Shown here one piece after another: positions 33,236 through 43,018 of a DNA stretch of 64,000 nt. The DNA is taken from positions 27,247,275-27,311,274 of the forward strand of contig OZ020308.1 in assembly GCA_963971305.1 (NCBI GenBank), in the 5' to 3' direction. The stretch comes from Arcuatula senhousia (lineage: Eukaryota > Mollusca > Bivalvia > Mytilida > Mytilidae). The number at the start of each line of letters is the position of its first letter. Positions within the stretch are counted from its first letter, which is position 1. Both the position numbers and the translations under genes were made by a program. The notes under the pieces were generated by a model. That model was given only the letters and a program-made list of their open reading frames with translations, ran no database searches and was not told the origin of the DNA.

Positions 33236-34152
33236 TTTCCTAATTTACCATCGCTACCAACAAATACATCATCATATTCATTAACTAAAGTTTGAAGCTT
33301 GTACAATTCTGATTTGGTCAATGAATCATCTGACATGTCAACAATATTCAACAAATTATCTTTTACAACTGAAACATTGGTCTTAACATTTGTATCATGC
33401 TTCTCATTCATATCATACAATTGGTCATGCTCAGATAAACAAACAAACTTTCCTACATAAGTGTCTTTAGATAAAGTAATATCTTTATCCGTAAAATTAC
33501 CAATACAAAACAAAACTTTGTTATCTTTCACTTTACACATTGATTTGGCAGTTAGCAACCCTGAAGACATTAATTGTGGGGAACCTGAGGTCAAACCAAC
33601 AACTTCATTCGGTAATGATGCACCTTTGATTTTAGCAATTACAATCATTTCACTTTGTGATGGTACCTCAATGTTTTGATCTAAAACTAATTGACGTCTA
33701 GGGTCAAAATACAATTTCTTATTACCAAAATCAAGTAAAATACGATTGTTCTCTAAAAATTCTAAACCTAAAATGACCTTTGGAGATATACAAGGAACTA
33801 CATAAAATTTAGCTTTCAGTTTCTGACCACAAATGTATACAGGAACATAAATCATGCATAATATAGGAATGCGTTCATTGTCAACAGCTGTAATATATGG
33901 ACGGTCAGACTGGACTCTTCGGCAATTAAAGTTTTTGAGAAAAGATTCATCTATTACATTTAAGTCTGCCCCTGAGTCACAAAGAGCTGTACATTTAATA
34001 GAGCCTACCGTAATGTGAATATAATTCCTAACTAAATTCACACAACATAACGTGTCACTGTCACTGTCTGAAGGGCTTTTCATAACACTAATTTGCCCAG
34101 ATTTCGCCCTCATATTTCCAGGCACATCTAGTTTTTTGGGGGCACATTGCAT
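33211..34152 (-). CDS. Gypsy protease (5' part of pol)
   Basis: The frame opens within gag and continues after the putative -1 frameshift. At residues 59-63 lies DSGAD, the active-site triad of retropepsins, in the context TALCDSGADLNVID. Farther on, VILGLEFLENN is the conserved helix region of Gypsy proteases. After the protease comes a linker of about 150 residues leading to DDVF, the start of the RT region. The protease releases Gag and Pol products in the particle. The frame ends at 33,211 by moving out of phase with RT. The ATG at 34,152 is probably not used; translation should enter from gag near 34,131. Confidence 0.88.
   Translation of the reverse strand: MQCAPKKLDVPGNMRAKSGQISVMKSPSDSDSDTLCCVNLVRNYIHITVGSIKCTALCDSGADLNVIDESFLKNFNCRRVQSDRPYITAVDNERIPILCMIYVPVYICGQKLKAKFYVVPCISPKVILGLEFLENNRILLDFGNKKLYFDPRRQLVLDQNIEVPSQSEMIVIAKIKGASLPNEVVGLTSGSPQLMSSGLLTAKSMCKVKDNKVLFCIGNFTDKDITLSKDTYVGKFVCLSEHDQLYDMNEKHDTNVKTNVSVVKDNLLNIVDMSDDSLTKSELYKLQTLVNEYDDVFVGSDGKLGKCSLLNIK
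34128..34137 (-). promoter_or_regulatory. Candidate -1 frameshift site between gag and pol
   Basis: On the sense strand, gag reads CCA AAA AAC TAG. The heptamer A AAA AAC (34,137-34,131) fits the X XXY YYZ slippery rule in the gag phase, and a one-base backward slip enters the protease frame. The stop TAG is at 34,130-34,128. I did not fold the downstream sequence for a pseudoknot. Confidence 0.75.
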
Positions 34153-35066
34153 GCGGATTTCTTATGTCCGGTCTTCCCACAGTTGTAACATCGGATCGGC
34201 GGATTCCTATTTCTATATTTAAAGCAAGATCGCGCACTGTGTCCAATCTTTTCACAAATTTGACACTTGATCACGTTGACGTCGGACTGTGCGGCACGTA
34301 CTGCTGTCTCCTCCTTTGCTACGGACATCATCTCTACGGTTTCACTGAGTCGGGCGATCGCATCGTTTTGGGTTTTCAAACACTGAATAACGTTGTTTAT
34401 CTCCGTCGAATCTCTCGGTGCTGGCAAAACGGGTCCACAGGCGTCGGTCAGCGATGCACTCGAAAGTCTGGCACACTGGATTGTTTCCTGCCACGTTTGT
34501 GGATTTTTCTGAATAACAAACATTCTAATCCTTGGAGTTAGTCCTCTTATAAATGTTATAACTTTATCCTTTTCGGACTTTCCGAGATGGTTACATAATT
34601 TGTCAATTTCGGAGATAAAGTCTTCAAGGTTTTCTCCCTCTTGCATTTTTCTTTCGAACAGTTTCTGTTCTAATATCCACTTCGGGTGTATGTTTTGAAA
34701 GTGGTCTCGAAAATGCCGATACACATGATACAGTGCATCTGGATTTGTTTTATGACTTCCTGATAAATTATTGCACCAATCCAAAGCTGTACCAGAAAGT
34801 CTGAGTTTCAAGGCATTGAAGATCTTAGTTGGGTCCTTCCAGTTATTAAAGTTTATCCAACTAATAAATCGTTCTAACCACATAACTGAATCTTCTTCGG
34901 GTAGACCACTAAATATTGGCGGACAAAACATGGAAGTTCCACTGCTATTTTCCATTTTGGTTGAAATTGAAGCAAGCGTTTCACGAATGGTATTAAATTC
35001 CGTATGAAAATTAGGATCAAACGTGTTTTCCTGTTCCATTGAAATCGAAACGTCCGATTTGTTCAT
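34128..35066 (-). CDS. Gypsy Gag with two zinc knuckles
   Basis: 312 residues, intact. The N-terminal half carries the retrotransposon gag domain (PPIFSGLPEEDSVMWLERF, then a helical region with LRLSGTALDWCNNL and FISEIDKLCNHLGKSEKDKVITFIRGL). Two CCHC knuckles lie near the C-terminus, at residues 268-281 (CQICEKIGHSARSC) and 293-306 (CYNCGKTGHKKSAC). It forms the particle and binds genomic RNA. The start codon lies 80 bp after the 5' LTR, appropriate for the first ORF. The stop TAG directly follows the frameshift heptamer. Confidence 0.93.
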   Translation of the reverse strand: MNKSDVSISMEQENTFDPNFHTEFNTIRETLASISTKMENSSGTSMFCPPIFSGLPEEDSVMWLERFISWINFNNWKDPTKIFNALKLRLSGTALDWCNNLSGSHKTNPDALYHVYRHFRDHFQNIHPKWILEQKLFERKMQEGENLEDFISEIDKLCNHLGKSEKDKVITFIRGLTPRIRMFVIQKNPQTWQETIQCARLSSASLTDACGPVLPAPRDSTEINNVIQCLKTQNDAIARLSETVEMMSVAKEETAVRAAQSDVNVIKCQICEKIGHSARSCFKYRNRNPPIRCYNCGKTGHKKSACNVPPKN

Positions 35067-35126
35067 TTTAGAATTTCTATGAGATCGTTATTTATATGTC
35101 ATTGTATTAAATAAAACATTTTAAAA

Positions 35127-35144
35127 GTCCGGGAAACTCCACCA
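35127..35144 (-). promoter_or_regulatory. Gypsy primer-binding site
   Basis: Two bases after the 5' LTR the sense strand reads TGGTGGAGTTTCCCGGAC. Beginning TGG it can pair with the CCA end of a tRNA. I cannot name the tRNA. Confidence 0.7.
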
Positions 35145-35146
35145 AG

Positions 35147-35485
35147 TGTTGCGTGCTTTGCAACACGGGGAACTAGCGGTGCATATATTTTATGTATCCA
35201 TGATTTTCATATAGAATAAGAGATCGGAATACTAAAAGTCTACATGTTTATTAATCTAAGGCAAACTACAAACTGACAATATCTAGCACATGAATCGACA
35301 TCATTAAAGTCGTGCATGCATAACAAGACCAGGCTGACATTTTACATTAAAAGAGCAGACAGACTAACGACAAGTTTTATGTCTCTGCAACCCCGTTATC
35401 TAAACATACTAATTATTCATTAAGACAGAGTTCAAGAGTTTACAATACCATTAAATCTATGTTGCATCAGAGATTAACCGCAACA
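35147..35485 (-). repeat. Gypsy 5' LTR
   Basis: 339 bp, TGTTGC...GCAACA, one visible difference from the 3' LTR. The sense-strand AATAAA lies at 35,247-35,252. It should hold the promoter, but I see no unambiguous TATA box. Confidence 0.92.
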
Positions 35486-35489
35486 ATTG
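35486..35489. other. Gypsy target-site duplication, right copy (ATTG)
   Basis: ATTG directly after the right LTR, matching 22,528-22,531. Confidence 0.85.
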
Positions 35490-35833
35490 TATGTAATTAT
35501 ATTATGACTCTTAATGTAGTTGTGAAGATGCTTAAAGACACAACGTTCCATTACTTTACCGAGAGACCTTATAAGTGATATTGGTCGATAGTTTTTTACT
35601 TCATTTTGTGATCCCGATTTAAAGACAGGCGTAACATTAGCTTGTTTCCAAGACTTTAGGAATGTGCAGTAATTTAAGGACATATTAAATAATTTGCATA
35701 ATGGAGTTTTTAGTATCGTTGATGCTTCTTTTAGAACTTTGTGGCTTATGCTATCTGGGCCGACAGCTTTACTCGTGTCAAGCGACAGCAAGACGTCCTC
35801 TCCTTCGTTCTCATGCAAGTGTATGTTCTGCAT
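35490..35833 (-). pseudogene. LINE reverse transcriptase, N-terminal blocks
   Basis: The frame contains LSLDTSKAVGPDSI, WKQANVTPVFKSG and KNYRPISLI (RT blocks 0-2 of LINE polymerases), and ends at the Gypsy junction in the segment before the conserved block that opens the downstream half at 22,531. The reading phase on the two sides agrees once the insertion and one ATTG are discounted. Upstream, the frame is separated from the endonuclease linker by a stop near 35,897. The last few codons of the raw frame (down to 35,474) are LTR sequence. No catalytic residue lies in this part. It is dead because the catalytic half is 13 kb away. Confidence 0.88.
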
Positions 35834-35896
35834 GCTAAAATCAGGCGGATTTAAATTGTTAAGTAACGTTTTGTTTGCATCATTAACTTGACATGG

Positions 35897-36622
35897 CTAG
35901 TATTCATTGAAAACTTCAACTTTGGTTTTGTCGTCTTCAACCATATCATTGTCTGTTCGTAAAGGAGGTAGTCTACATTTAGTTGAATTTCCTAATAGTG
36001 ATTTTACTAACTTCCACCAATTACTAGAGTTGATTTCGTCGCTATTGATTTTATCTTTAACGTTACAATAGTGATCATATTTAGCATTTTTGACAGCAAG
36101 GGTACATTTATTTCTTATTTTACGATATTTTTCCCAATTTATGAGACTATTGGTCTTTTTAGCCTTTCTGCGAATTCTATTTTTCTTACGAATTAGTTGT
36201 TTAATGTTACTAGTAATCCAGGTAGGGTCATTTTTGTGAACACTGATAATTCTGTTTGGTATAAATTTATTACAAATAGCTTGAATTTCATTGGTGATCA
36301 TTGCAGTTGATGCGTCGACGTCATTATTTACAAAGAGTAGGTCCCGATTGACGTCAGATAGGGTACGTCTAAGAAGATCGTAATCACACTGATCATACAA
36401 AAATATTCTGCGTTTAAAAGAATTACTTGTTGACTTGGGGGAGTCTAATAGGCCAATCACTGGTAAGTGATACCGCGTTTGGTCAAGAAGAGGGGAACCA
36501 ACCTCGGTGTATAGTAGAATATTTGGATTATTGGTTATAATTATGTCAATTAAAGACGAAGAATGTTCAGTGAAGTGGGTTGGTTCATTTATATGTTGGT
36601 GGACACTGAATGTTTGTAACAA
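35897..36622 (-). pseudogene. LINE endonuclease C-terminal part and linker
   Basis: The first residues (THFTEHSSSLIDIIITN) match the C-terminal part of apurinic/apyrimidinic-like endonucleases of LINEs. The expected SDH catalytic motif is replaced by TRYHLPV, so the histidine remains but the aspartate is lost. A basic linker follows (LIRKKNRIRRKAKK, then NAKYDHYCNVKDKINS), as usual between endonuclease and RT. The frame is separated by breaks from the N-terminal endonuclease part (36,875-37,471) and from RT (35,833). Endonuclease would nick the target DNA to prime reverse transcription; this copy could not. Confidence 0.82.
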
Positions 36623-36874
36623 ACTTCTTATTTTGTCATTTGGATTGTCAATCGATTGGTCACAGTTAAAATCGCCAGTTATTATTATGTCGTGTCCGGA
36701 GTTTAATGCCGCATCAACCGATTGGTACAGCTCGTCCCAAGTTGATTTTTTACTGTTAGGAGGTATATAAAAAGTACCATATAATATAGTTTCCTTTTTT
36801 AATTTGACCTCGATCCAAACACATTCAAGCTGTCCTATTTGTAAGTCGGGCCTCTTTTTACAATTTAGGTTGGA

Positions 36875-37471
36875 TTAAGTGTAAACATCTACACCACCTC
36901 CGATGCGATTTTGTCTATCAGTTCTATACACTGTGTAATCGGGGATAGTTATTTCTTGATCAGCAGTTGTCGGCTTGAGCCAACTTTCCGTAAATGAAAG
37001 GATATCATAATTGTTATATTCCACTGAGATCTGCTCTATCTTTAGTTTTATACTTTGTATGTTTAAATGTAAGAAGGATATGGCCTGTTTGAACATTGAA
37101 GATATGTTCAATAATGATGAATTAACGGAGATAGATATAGTATCTGAGCCGTTACCGATGACGTCCTCTACAGGACCTGGATTTAGTTTTATGCCTGCTA
37201 TCACTAACAGGATACACATAATAACGTAAAGATACATTGACACTTTAGGAGAATCGTTTTTGGTTGAAACTGATTGTTGTTTGGGCCGTTTTACTCTTGA
37301 CTCTTCGGTGCACCTGTTTAGCTTGATATCTTGAAAACTGTACAAGATATTTGAGCAATTTAAATTGTTAAGCATATCAAGATCTACAAAATATGCAATA
37401 GCGTCAACGTTGTAAGACCTTTCTTTAATAGGGGTTATTGCCCTTTGAACGTCAAAATTAAGCATCTTCAC
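36875..37471 (-). pseudogene. LINE ORF2 start: NPGP motif and endonuclease N-terminus
   Basis: The frame begins MKMLNFD. After about 75 polar residues it has a hydrophobic stretch (YLYVIMCILLVIAG, 80-93) running into IKLNPGP (residues 94-100, NPGP at 37,172-37,183). Endonuclease motifs follow: FLHLNIQSI (the metal-binding asparagine) and LSFTESWL (the catalytic glutamate). NPGP next to a hydrophobic leader resembles the 2A-like peptides reported in some LINEs, but canonical D-V/I-E-x-N-P-G-P is replaced by G-I-K-L-N-P-G-P. The frame ends at a premature stop inside the endonuclease; the middle of the domain (36,623-36,874) is in other frames. Confidence 0.82.
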
Positions 37472-37489
37472 AGCATTTCCTCATTTCTT

Positions 37490-38512
37490 TGAAAACGTTA
37501 ACTCCTCTGACAGATTAAGTCCAATTGGAACCAAACTTGGTAAAGTTGTTTATTAGCATTAGGTGTATAGAATTGATATGGGGATTTTTGATTGGTCGCA
37601 AAACATGGCTGGTGTGGTTAAAAATAGAACATAAGGGAAAATCACAGTTTTTTGCAAATAACTAAAAAACGGTGACAGATTTTTAAATTTCGATTGAGAA
37701 CAAATCAGATCAGCACCTCAAGATCTACCAGCTCTGAATTTTAAAGAAGATCCAACAACCAATGTAGGAGTTATTGCCCTTTTATTTTATTTTTTTATGA
37801 ATTTTGCACTTACAACTTACACTTTTCTACAAAGAGATATTTAAGAAAGACGCAGAAGTACCAATGGGGTATCCGAATGTCAAATGTCCGAAAGGGCAGA
37901 GACAAAACCATTAAACACCAACAAGAACGGGACAACATGTAAAACATAGAAACACAAAATAACTGAATATCAATCAACAACGCGAACTCCAGTCGAAACA
38001 AGAGTAAACTCAGGTGCTTCGGAAGAGTAAGCAGTTCCTGCTTGCTATAGCACACCCGTCGCGTTGCCAATAGTCCATTCAGCGTGTCAAATCCGGTAAA
38101 GGAAGACAAATCAACACCCTATGACAAACCAACATCTGCACTCATCTGAGAGATCATGATCAAGTAAGAAATGTGAATTGCATATTGTTAAGCACATCAT
38201 GATCAACAAAGTATGAAATAAGGTCAAGATTGTAATACTGTTTATATTAAGCTGGTAGATCTTGAGGTGCTGATTAGAGGTTATTCTTCTTAGAATGTTG
38301 CAGGAAAGACAATTATTATAAGGTTTTTTTTGCTTAAAAATTACTCTGCACAATCATTACTTCATTAAGTTTAACCATATTGTTGATTGTTAGATGACCC
38401 CCTTATTAAACTTATGGCCCTTTCAATGTCAAATAGATTTTGCCTAATAAACTTTACTTCAGGCACATATGTCAGGTGAGCGATTCAGGCTCCTGGGAGC
38501 CTCTTGTTATAG
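37490..38512 (-). repeat. Composite of dispersed repeats, ending in GAGGCTCC terminus
   Basis: Positions 37,490-37,800 parallel 20,330-20,690. Positions 37,858-38,152 are a copy of the ACACGACGGGTG family in minus orientation, better preserved than 1,003-1,262. Positions 38,473-38,512 are the terminal tggtcagg..gcgattcaggctcctgggagcc end of the GAGGCTCC family, in minus orientation. The order suggests a GAGGCTCC-family element interrupted by the ACACGACGGGTG repeat. No gene is supported. Confidence 0.6.
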
Positions 38513-38910
38513 TTTTATTGCTGTTATATCACGTATGTTTCAAGTAAGCTTGGGATCGCGTTATCTTCTATACCCTTCTATGGATGCATATTAATGCATT
38601 ACGCGACATATACTTGCGGTATAGGAATTTTAAAAGTTTTAACTCTAATATGAAAATTTCTTAAGCTTTCCTATTCAAAACAATGAAGACACATTTGTCT
38701 GTTCATACATCTTTCGGTCTACTTTGCCTTTTTCTAATACCGAGGTCATAACTTCTTAACAAATAGAATCTTAATTTGATTCTACACTATCTTTCGATAA
38801 AAGACCATGACAGTGTTCGCATGTTATGAACGTTGTACCCCGTGTTAATGCTACGACTGTCTTACGTTGACAAAATTTATTGTTTGCTTTGCGTTCATTA
38901 TATTTTTTTA
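38513..38910. other. Intergenic DNA, no gene seen
   Basis: AT-rich stretch between two repeat copies. Nothing is recognised. Confidence 0.4.
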
Positions 38911-39613
38911 GCTCACCTGGCCAAAGGCCATGTGAGCTTATGCCATCACTATGCGTCCGTCGTCGTTCGTCGTCGTCCGTTAACAATTTCAAAATTCTTC
39001 TTCTCTGAAACCACTGAACCGATTTCACTGAAACTTTGCAGGAATGATATATGACATGTTGGCAACAAACGATCCTCATTTTAAAATGATCTGATAAAAA
39101 ACATGGCCGCTGTTACTAAAATAGAACATAGGGTAAAATCACTTAAAATGGCTTATAACTCAGCAACCATAACAGATAGAAAAAATCTGAAGGATCTTAG
39201 GCTCTTCAAAATCAAAAGCTCTACAAATGTCTCCATTGGGTCGAAGTTGTCAGATGACCATTGATAGGGGTTATAGCCCTTTTAAGGTAAAAAATAGCGT
39301 TTTTTCATGTTTTTGGCCTATATAATGAAAACTATTGCAGATAGAGAAAAGCTGTTGCTTGCTTATATGTTCAGCTCATTTAGCTCTACAAAAGTCTTCA
39401 TAAGGTCGAAGTTTTCAGATGACCCCTTATAGGCGTTACAGCCCCTTAAAGGTAAAAAATAGTGTTTTTGGTCAATAGAATGAAAACTATTGCAGATAGA
39501 GAAAAGCTGGGGTTTTTTTGCTTAAACATTCAGCTCATTTAGCTATACAAAAGTCTTCATAGGGTTGACATCAAGACCAGGTGAGCAATTCAGGCTCCTG
39601 GGAGCCTCTTGTT
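38911..39613 (-). repeat. GAGGCTCC-family repeat, short complete copy
   Basis: Reads ttagctcacctggccaaagg at the left and caggctcctgggagcctctt at the right, the reverse of 18,321-19,968. It keeps only about two internal blocks and is about 700 bp long. Both family ends are present, so this may be the cleanest copy for defining the boundaries. Confidence 0.75.
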
Positions 39614-42189
39614 TACAATTGTAATGTTGTCGTTTATTATATAATAATATGTTTATTTAGGTTTTATTTTAATATGGTGTGGGTTTTATGATTTATATTG
39701 CAAGCTCTATTATACAATTATCACCCTAGTTGGCAACTCCAATCAAAACTTTATAATTTGATGACGTCACAATGCGTTGAGAATATTCTCAAGTTATGTG
39801 GCGCCCAGGCCCGGTGTTTTCTTTCCCCGAGATAGTAAGGTCATCCGAGGGTGACCTTACTTTACGAGGGGTCAAATATCATCTAGGGTGATAACTGTTA
39901 TATTATATCGAATATTTAAAGGAAACAATCTAATATTAAATTTCAAACATATTTTGGACATTTTAACCTTTTTCCGTGGAAAAAACTACAGTCAATACAA
40001 TGTTGAAGAAAAATCATGGGGCTCACGTGCAAATTCTCACGAAAGGGTGACCTTACAATGCAACCCAACGATTACCGGTTGACCCAGCGAAATATCACAT
40101 GTCACGTGACAACGTCTTATCGAATCACAATAAAGATTTATATATGGATTTTATTTCAGAACTCAGGCACATTTCTGTGCAACATAGGCAAGTTATTACA
40201 CTTAATACACAGTAATACATATAATACAATATATTACATAATAAACGATATCAAAACATGGGGGATAGTGAGTCCACAGGACCTACTTGTTTGATAAAAG
40301 ATGATAATATGAATATATAATATTTAATATTACATACGTCTAATCAAAGTATTATTGGCATTGAATGACATGCACTTCTAAACATTGCCATCATCGAATC
40401 TTGTGTAGAAACAAACTCTTGTGAGATTAAATAAATAAAGGTTCCCACTTATCTAGTTAGGGGATTTCTATCAATTTTTTTTAAATCTTTGGGAAAATTA
40501 GTTATTTTTACCACCAAACCCACATTTTCGTCGGGTCAACGTCTTTCAAATATATCATAAGGGGTGCTTCAGGTCCTGTTTATTGTCATGGAATTTAACG
40601 GCAAAATGTTGCTACAGCTAAACTTATGAAGAAGTCAAAGAAAACCCTTTTCCTGTCAAACCAATTTTTAACTGAAATTATATCAACTAACAACAATGAA
40701 AAATGATTTAGACAATGCGTAGATGCGAGCACAGCATAATTATTGGTTTCATTTGAGAGGAAAAAGTAAGACAATTAATACATTTTTAAAATTAATAATC
40801 ATAAAAAGTCATTCAAATTGAGCATTAATGACATATACTCTGTGGTTGGTTCTGGAAATAGCTAAGCTGGTACCAGGCTGACTACTCTCATAGACTATAG
40901 GAAAGCATTGGATATAGATAGACGAGAACACGGTTAGGAAATAGCTCATGACTTTTCGCTCTAAATCTTGAATAATGACGTTGACAATATTCACCTCTTT
41001 GAAATGAAATGCAATTTACACATATAAATGGAGAGAGCAAATAAATTACGTTGCCATCTTATATAAAAAAAAATCTTCTGTGTAAAAACACATTTTTTTT
41101 TAAAGTTCACGCTGATACTGTGAATGCCGAACAATAAAATGTACCCGTAGTAAATCATCGACCTTGGGCAGTTGAAAGTAAAATAATGGAGCAAAATCCA
41201 ATATAATATGCAGTATATGGTTAAAATCTTCAACTAAAGATTTCTGAAAGCGTCTCTTCTGAAGACTTTTTGTCCATTCCTGATAAAATGAATAAAAGAT
41301 AATAACATTTGGGATAACCAGTCAACACGGGCCAATTATTAAATTGAAATGAGATATTGAATATCGGTTTGATTAAAAAAAAACTTTTAAATCATCAAGT
41401 TTAAACAAAATTTGAAAATGTCCTGATGTCAAAAGCTTCAGGCGAGGAGATTGTGGAAATTAAGTCAATGTCTATCTCTGCGATCTAGACATGATATAAC
41501 CTATGGTATATAGTTATTATAGGTACAAAAAGAAGGCGTGTAATACAAAGTTTGTATTAAAAATGGGTAAATATAAATTTTGAATACGATAAAGATTAAT
41601 AAATAAATTCATATTTCTTTTGAAATATTATGCGTAAACTATGAATCATTACATTTTTAAAGATCCACTTTAACGGTACTATTACCCTACAGAAATAGTT
41701 TTTACTTATATCCCTAGGGAATAGTACTTTGTCAAATTCAAGATGAAAGTTAAAATGTTTACCTGTATTTTATATAGAAAAAATCTACTGAAGCATAAGA
41801 AAAATAAAATGCAAGATTACGTCAAAGGTGTTGATTTTAAAAAAAATATATTTAAATTTATCAATTTATCATAGATCCGACATTAGTATGAAACTTCCTG
41901 GTTCTTAAAGTAAGTAACAAAAACTTTCTATTCTGATTACGTTTTAAGCAGGGATTAAATAAAACTGTTTTGGACATCCCTGTTTTAAGACAGCAATAGT
42001 TACAACTACCATTCATAATGTTCTTACTTTTATTCCAACGTCAACACTTTTTATGGCAAACTAATAGAAATCGAAAGTTAAACATGTCAATTAAAACAGC
42101 ATATTTTAGGGTCTCACCGTTCAAAAAAGAAGAGAATTACTATTGAACAACGAATGTATACTATTTTTTCATCTTCTTTTCTTTAAAAG
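39614..42189. other. Intergenic DNA, no gene seen
   Basis: AT-rich. A small inverted pair gtaaggtca..gtgaccttac lies at 39,835-39,861, and about 40,730-40,745 holds gcgagcacagcataatta, a terminal-like fragment of the element in the piggyBac intron (51,177). No gene, RNA or full repeat is supported. Confidence 0.45.
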
Positions 42190-42475
42190 GCAAAGATGGC
42201 TATTGTGTAAAATATAGGTCCCACTGACCTACTTTCTAGAGGGTGATGTACCGCTACCCAAGACACATCTAGTGGTGAAATATCATTGACCACCAACAAC
42301 TAGAGTCCGAGTTATAGACCTTAACCAAGAACTTAACCAAAGTCGATTATGCATAAAATATAGGTCACAGTGGGCTACTTTCTAGTGGATGGTTGAGGTG
42401 GCGATACCAAAGATACATCTATTATCCGAGTTATAAACCTTCACCAAAGTGTAACGAACGTACGGACAAGGGTAA
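42190..42475 (+). repeat. Two ~146-bp units, distant relatives of the pearl core
   Basis: The landmark aaaatataggtc recurs at about 42,209 and 42,356, each followed by ctactttctag and later atacatct or acacatct. The spacing and the shared aaaatataggtca with the pearl-like cores suggest a diverged family member. Confidence 0.5.
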
Positions 42476-42762
42476 AACTATATGTCCGATCCACATAAGT
42501 GGTCTGGCCATAAAAAGAGCTTAGAGTATACTGTATGTTATGTAACGAATTTGGATTATATTGATCAAGTTCCAATTTCAAAAGAAAGACTTTTTTTACT
42601 CCCGTTTTAGTTTTTGTATTTTGAAACCACTGGGTCGAAAACTGCTGCTGTTGGATCAGAAGTCCTTGAGAGAAATCACTAGCCTGGTCGTCAGAATTGT
42701 CTGACACGATATTACCAATAAATTTCTTATATTTTGGTCACTGAAATTTCCGATTGTTATAT

Positions 42763-43018
42763 TCAAAATTGTTTAGAAGGCCCGGTTTCTCTCCTTGTAA
42801 TGCATATGGTCGATATCCTCGGTGATGGATTTGGCTTCCCTGCTCGAAGCTTTTGGCTTAGTGTACTTTTCATTCAATACTTTTTGTTTTTCCCTTTCCA
42901 ATGTTTTGATTCGAATGATGCCGATGAGAGGTTACTCATTGAAATATCGATATACAGCAATACTAGTATATTAATCAAATAAACCGTTTTATACCCATTT
43001 TGGCATTTGTATTTTTAA
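42763..43018 (+). repeat. Dispersed repeat with GGTGCTGGATTTGG core, copy 2
   Basis: Shares ccttgtaatgcatatggt, tggatttggcttccctg and aaaccgttttatacccatt with 10,810-11,015 and 54,640-54,870. Confidence 0.7.

Larger units (their letters stand above)
22532..35485 (-). mobile_element. Gypsy (Ty3-type) LTR retrotransposon with chromodomain integrase, internally rearranged
   Basis: Two 339-bp direct LTRs, a primer-binding site, a polypurine tract and a 4-bp duplication bound the element. Reading on the minus strand from 35,146 the order is gag, protease, RT, RNase H, integrase with C-terminal chromodomain, the Ty3/Gypsy order. Its 12,954 bp include two adjacent foreign elements in the N-terminal integrase region (28,559-31,490) and an inverted duplication with spacer in the 3' region (about 23,477-26,451). 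Subtracting these leaves about 7 kb, an ordinary Gypsy size. Gag and pol overlap with a candidate -1 frameshift site. RT and integrase are further broken by frameshifts, so this copy is not autonomous. Confidence 0.93.
20695..37480 (-). mobile_element. Degenerate LINE split by a Gypsy retrotransposon
   Basis: A non-LTR retrotransposon on the minus strand. Reading 5' to 3' it has an N-terminal region with an NPGP motif, an apurinic-type endonuclease, a linker, then reverse transcriptase blocks 0-2 up to 35,490. The Gypsy element at 22,532-35,485 follows, and the LINE resumes at 22,531 with RT blocks including FADD, a thumb and a C-terminal zinc-finger-like segment. Removing the insertion and one ATTG copy restores the reading frame across the break, so the two halves were one gene. 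Several other frame breaks show that the LINE is old and inactive. The clade is in the Jockey/CR1-like assemblage; I cannot assign it more finely. Confidence 0.85.

Noticed and set aside
22532..35485. Steamer-type bivalve Gypsy element
   Set aside because: As I recall, Steamer has LTRs of under 200 bp and a body of about 5 kb without a chromodomain. The LTR length and the C-terminal chromodomain here point to another lineage.
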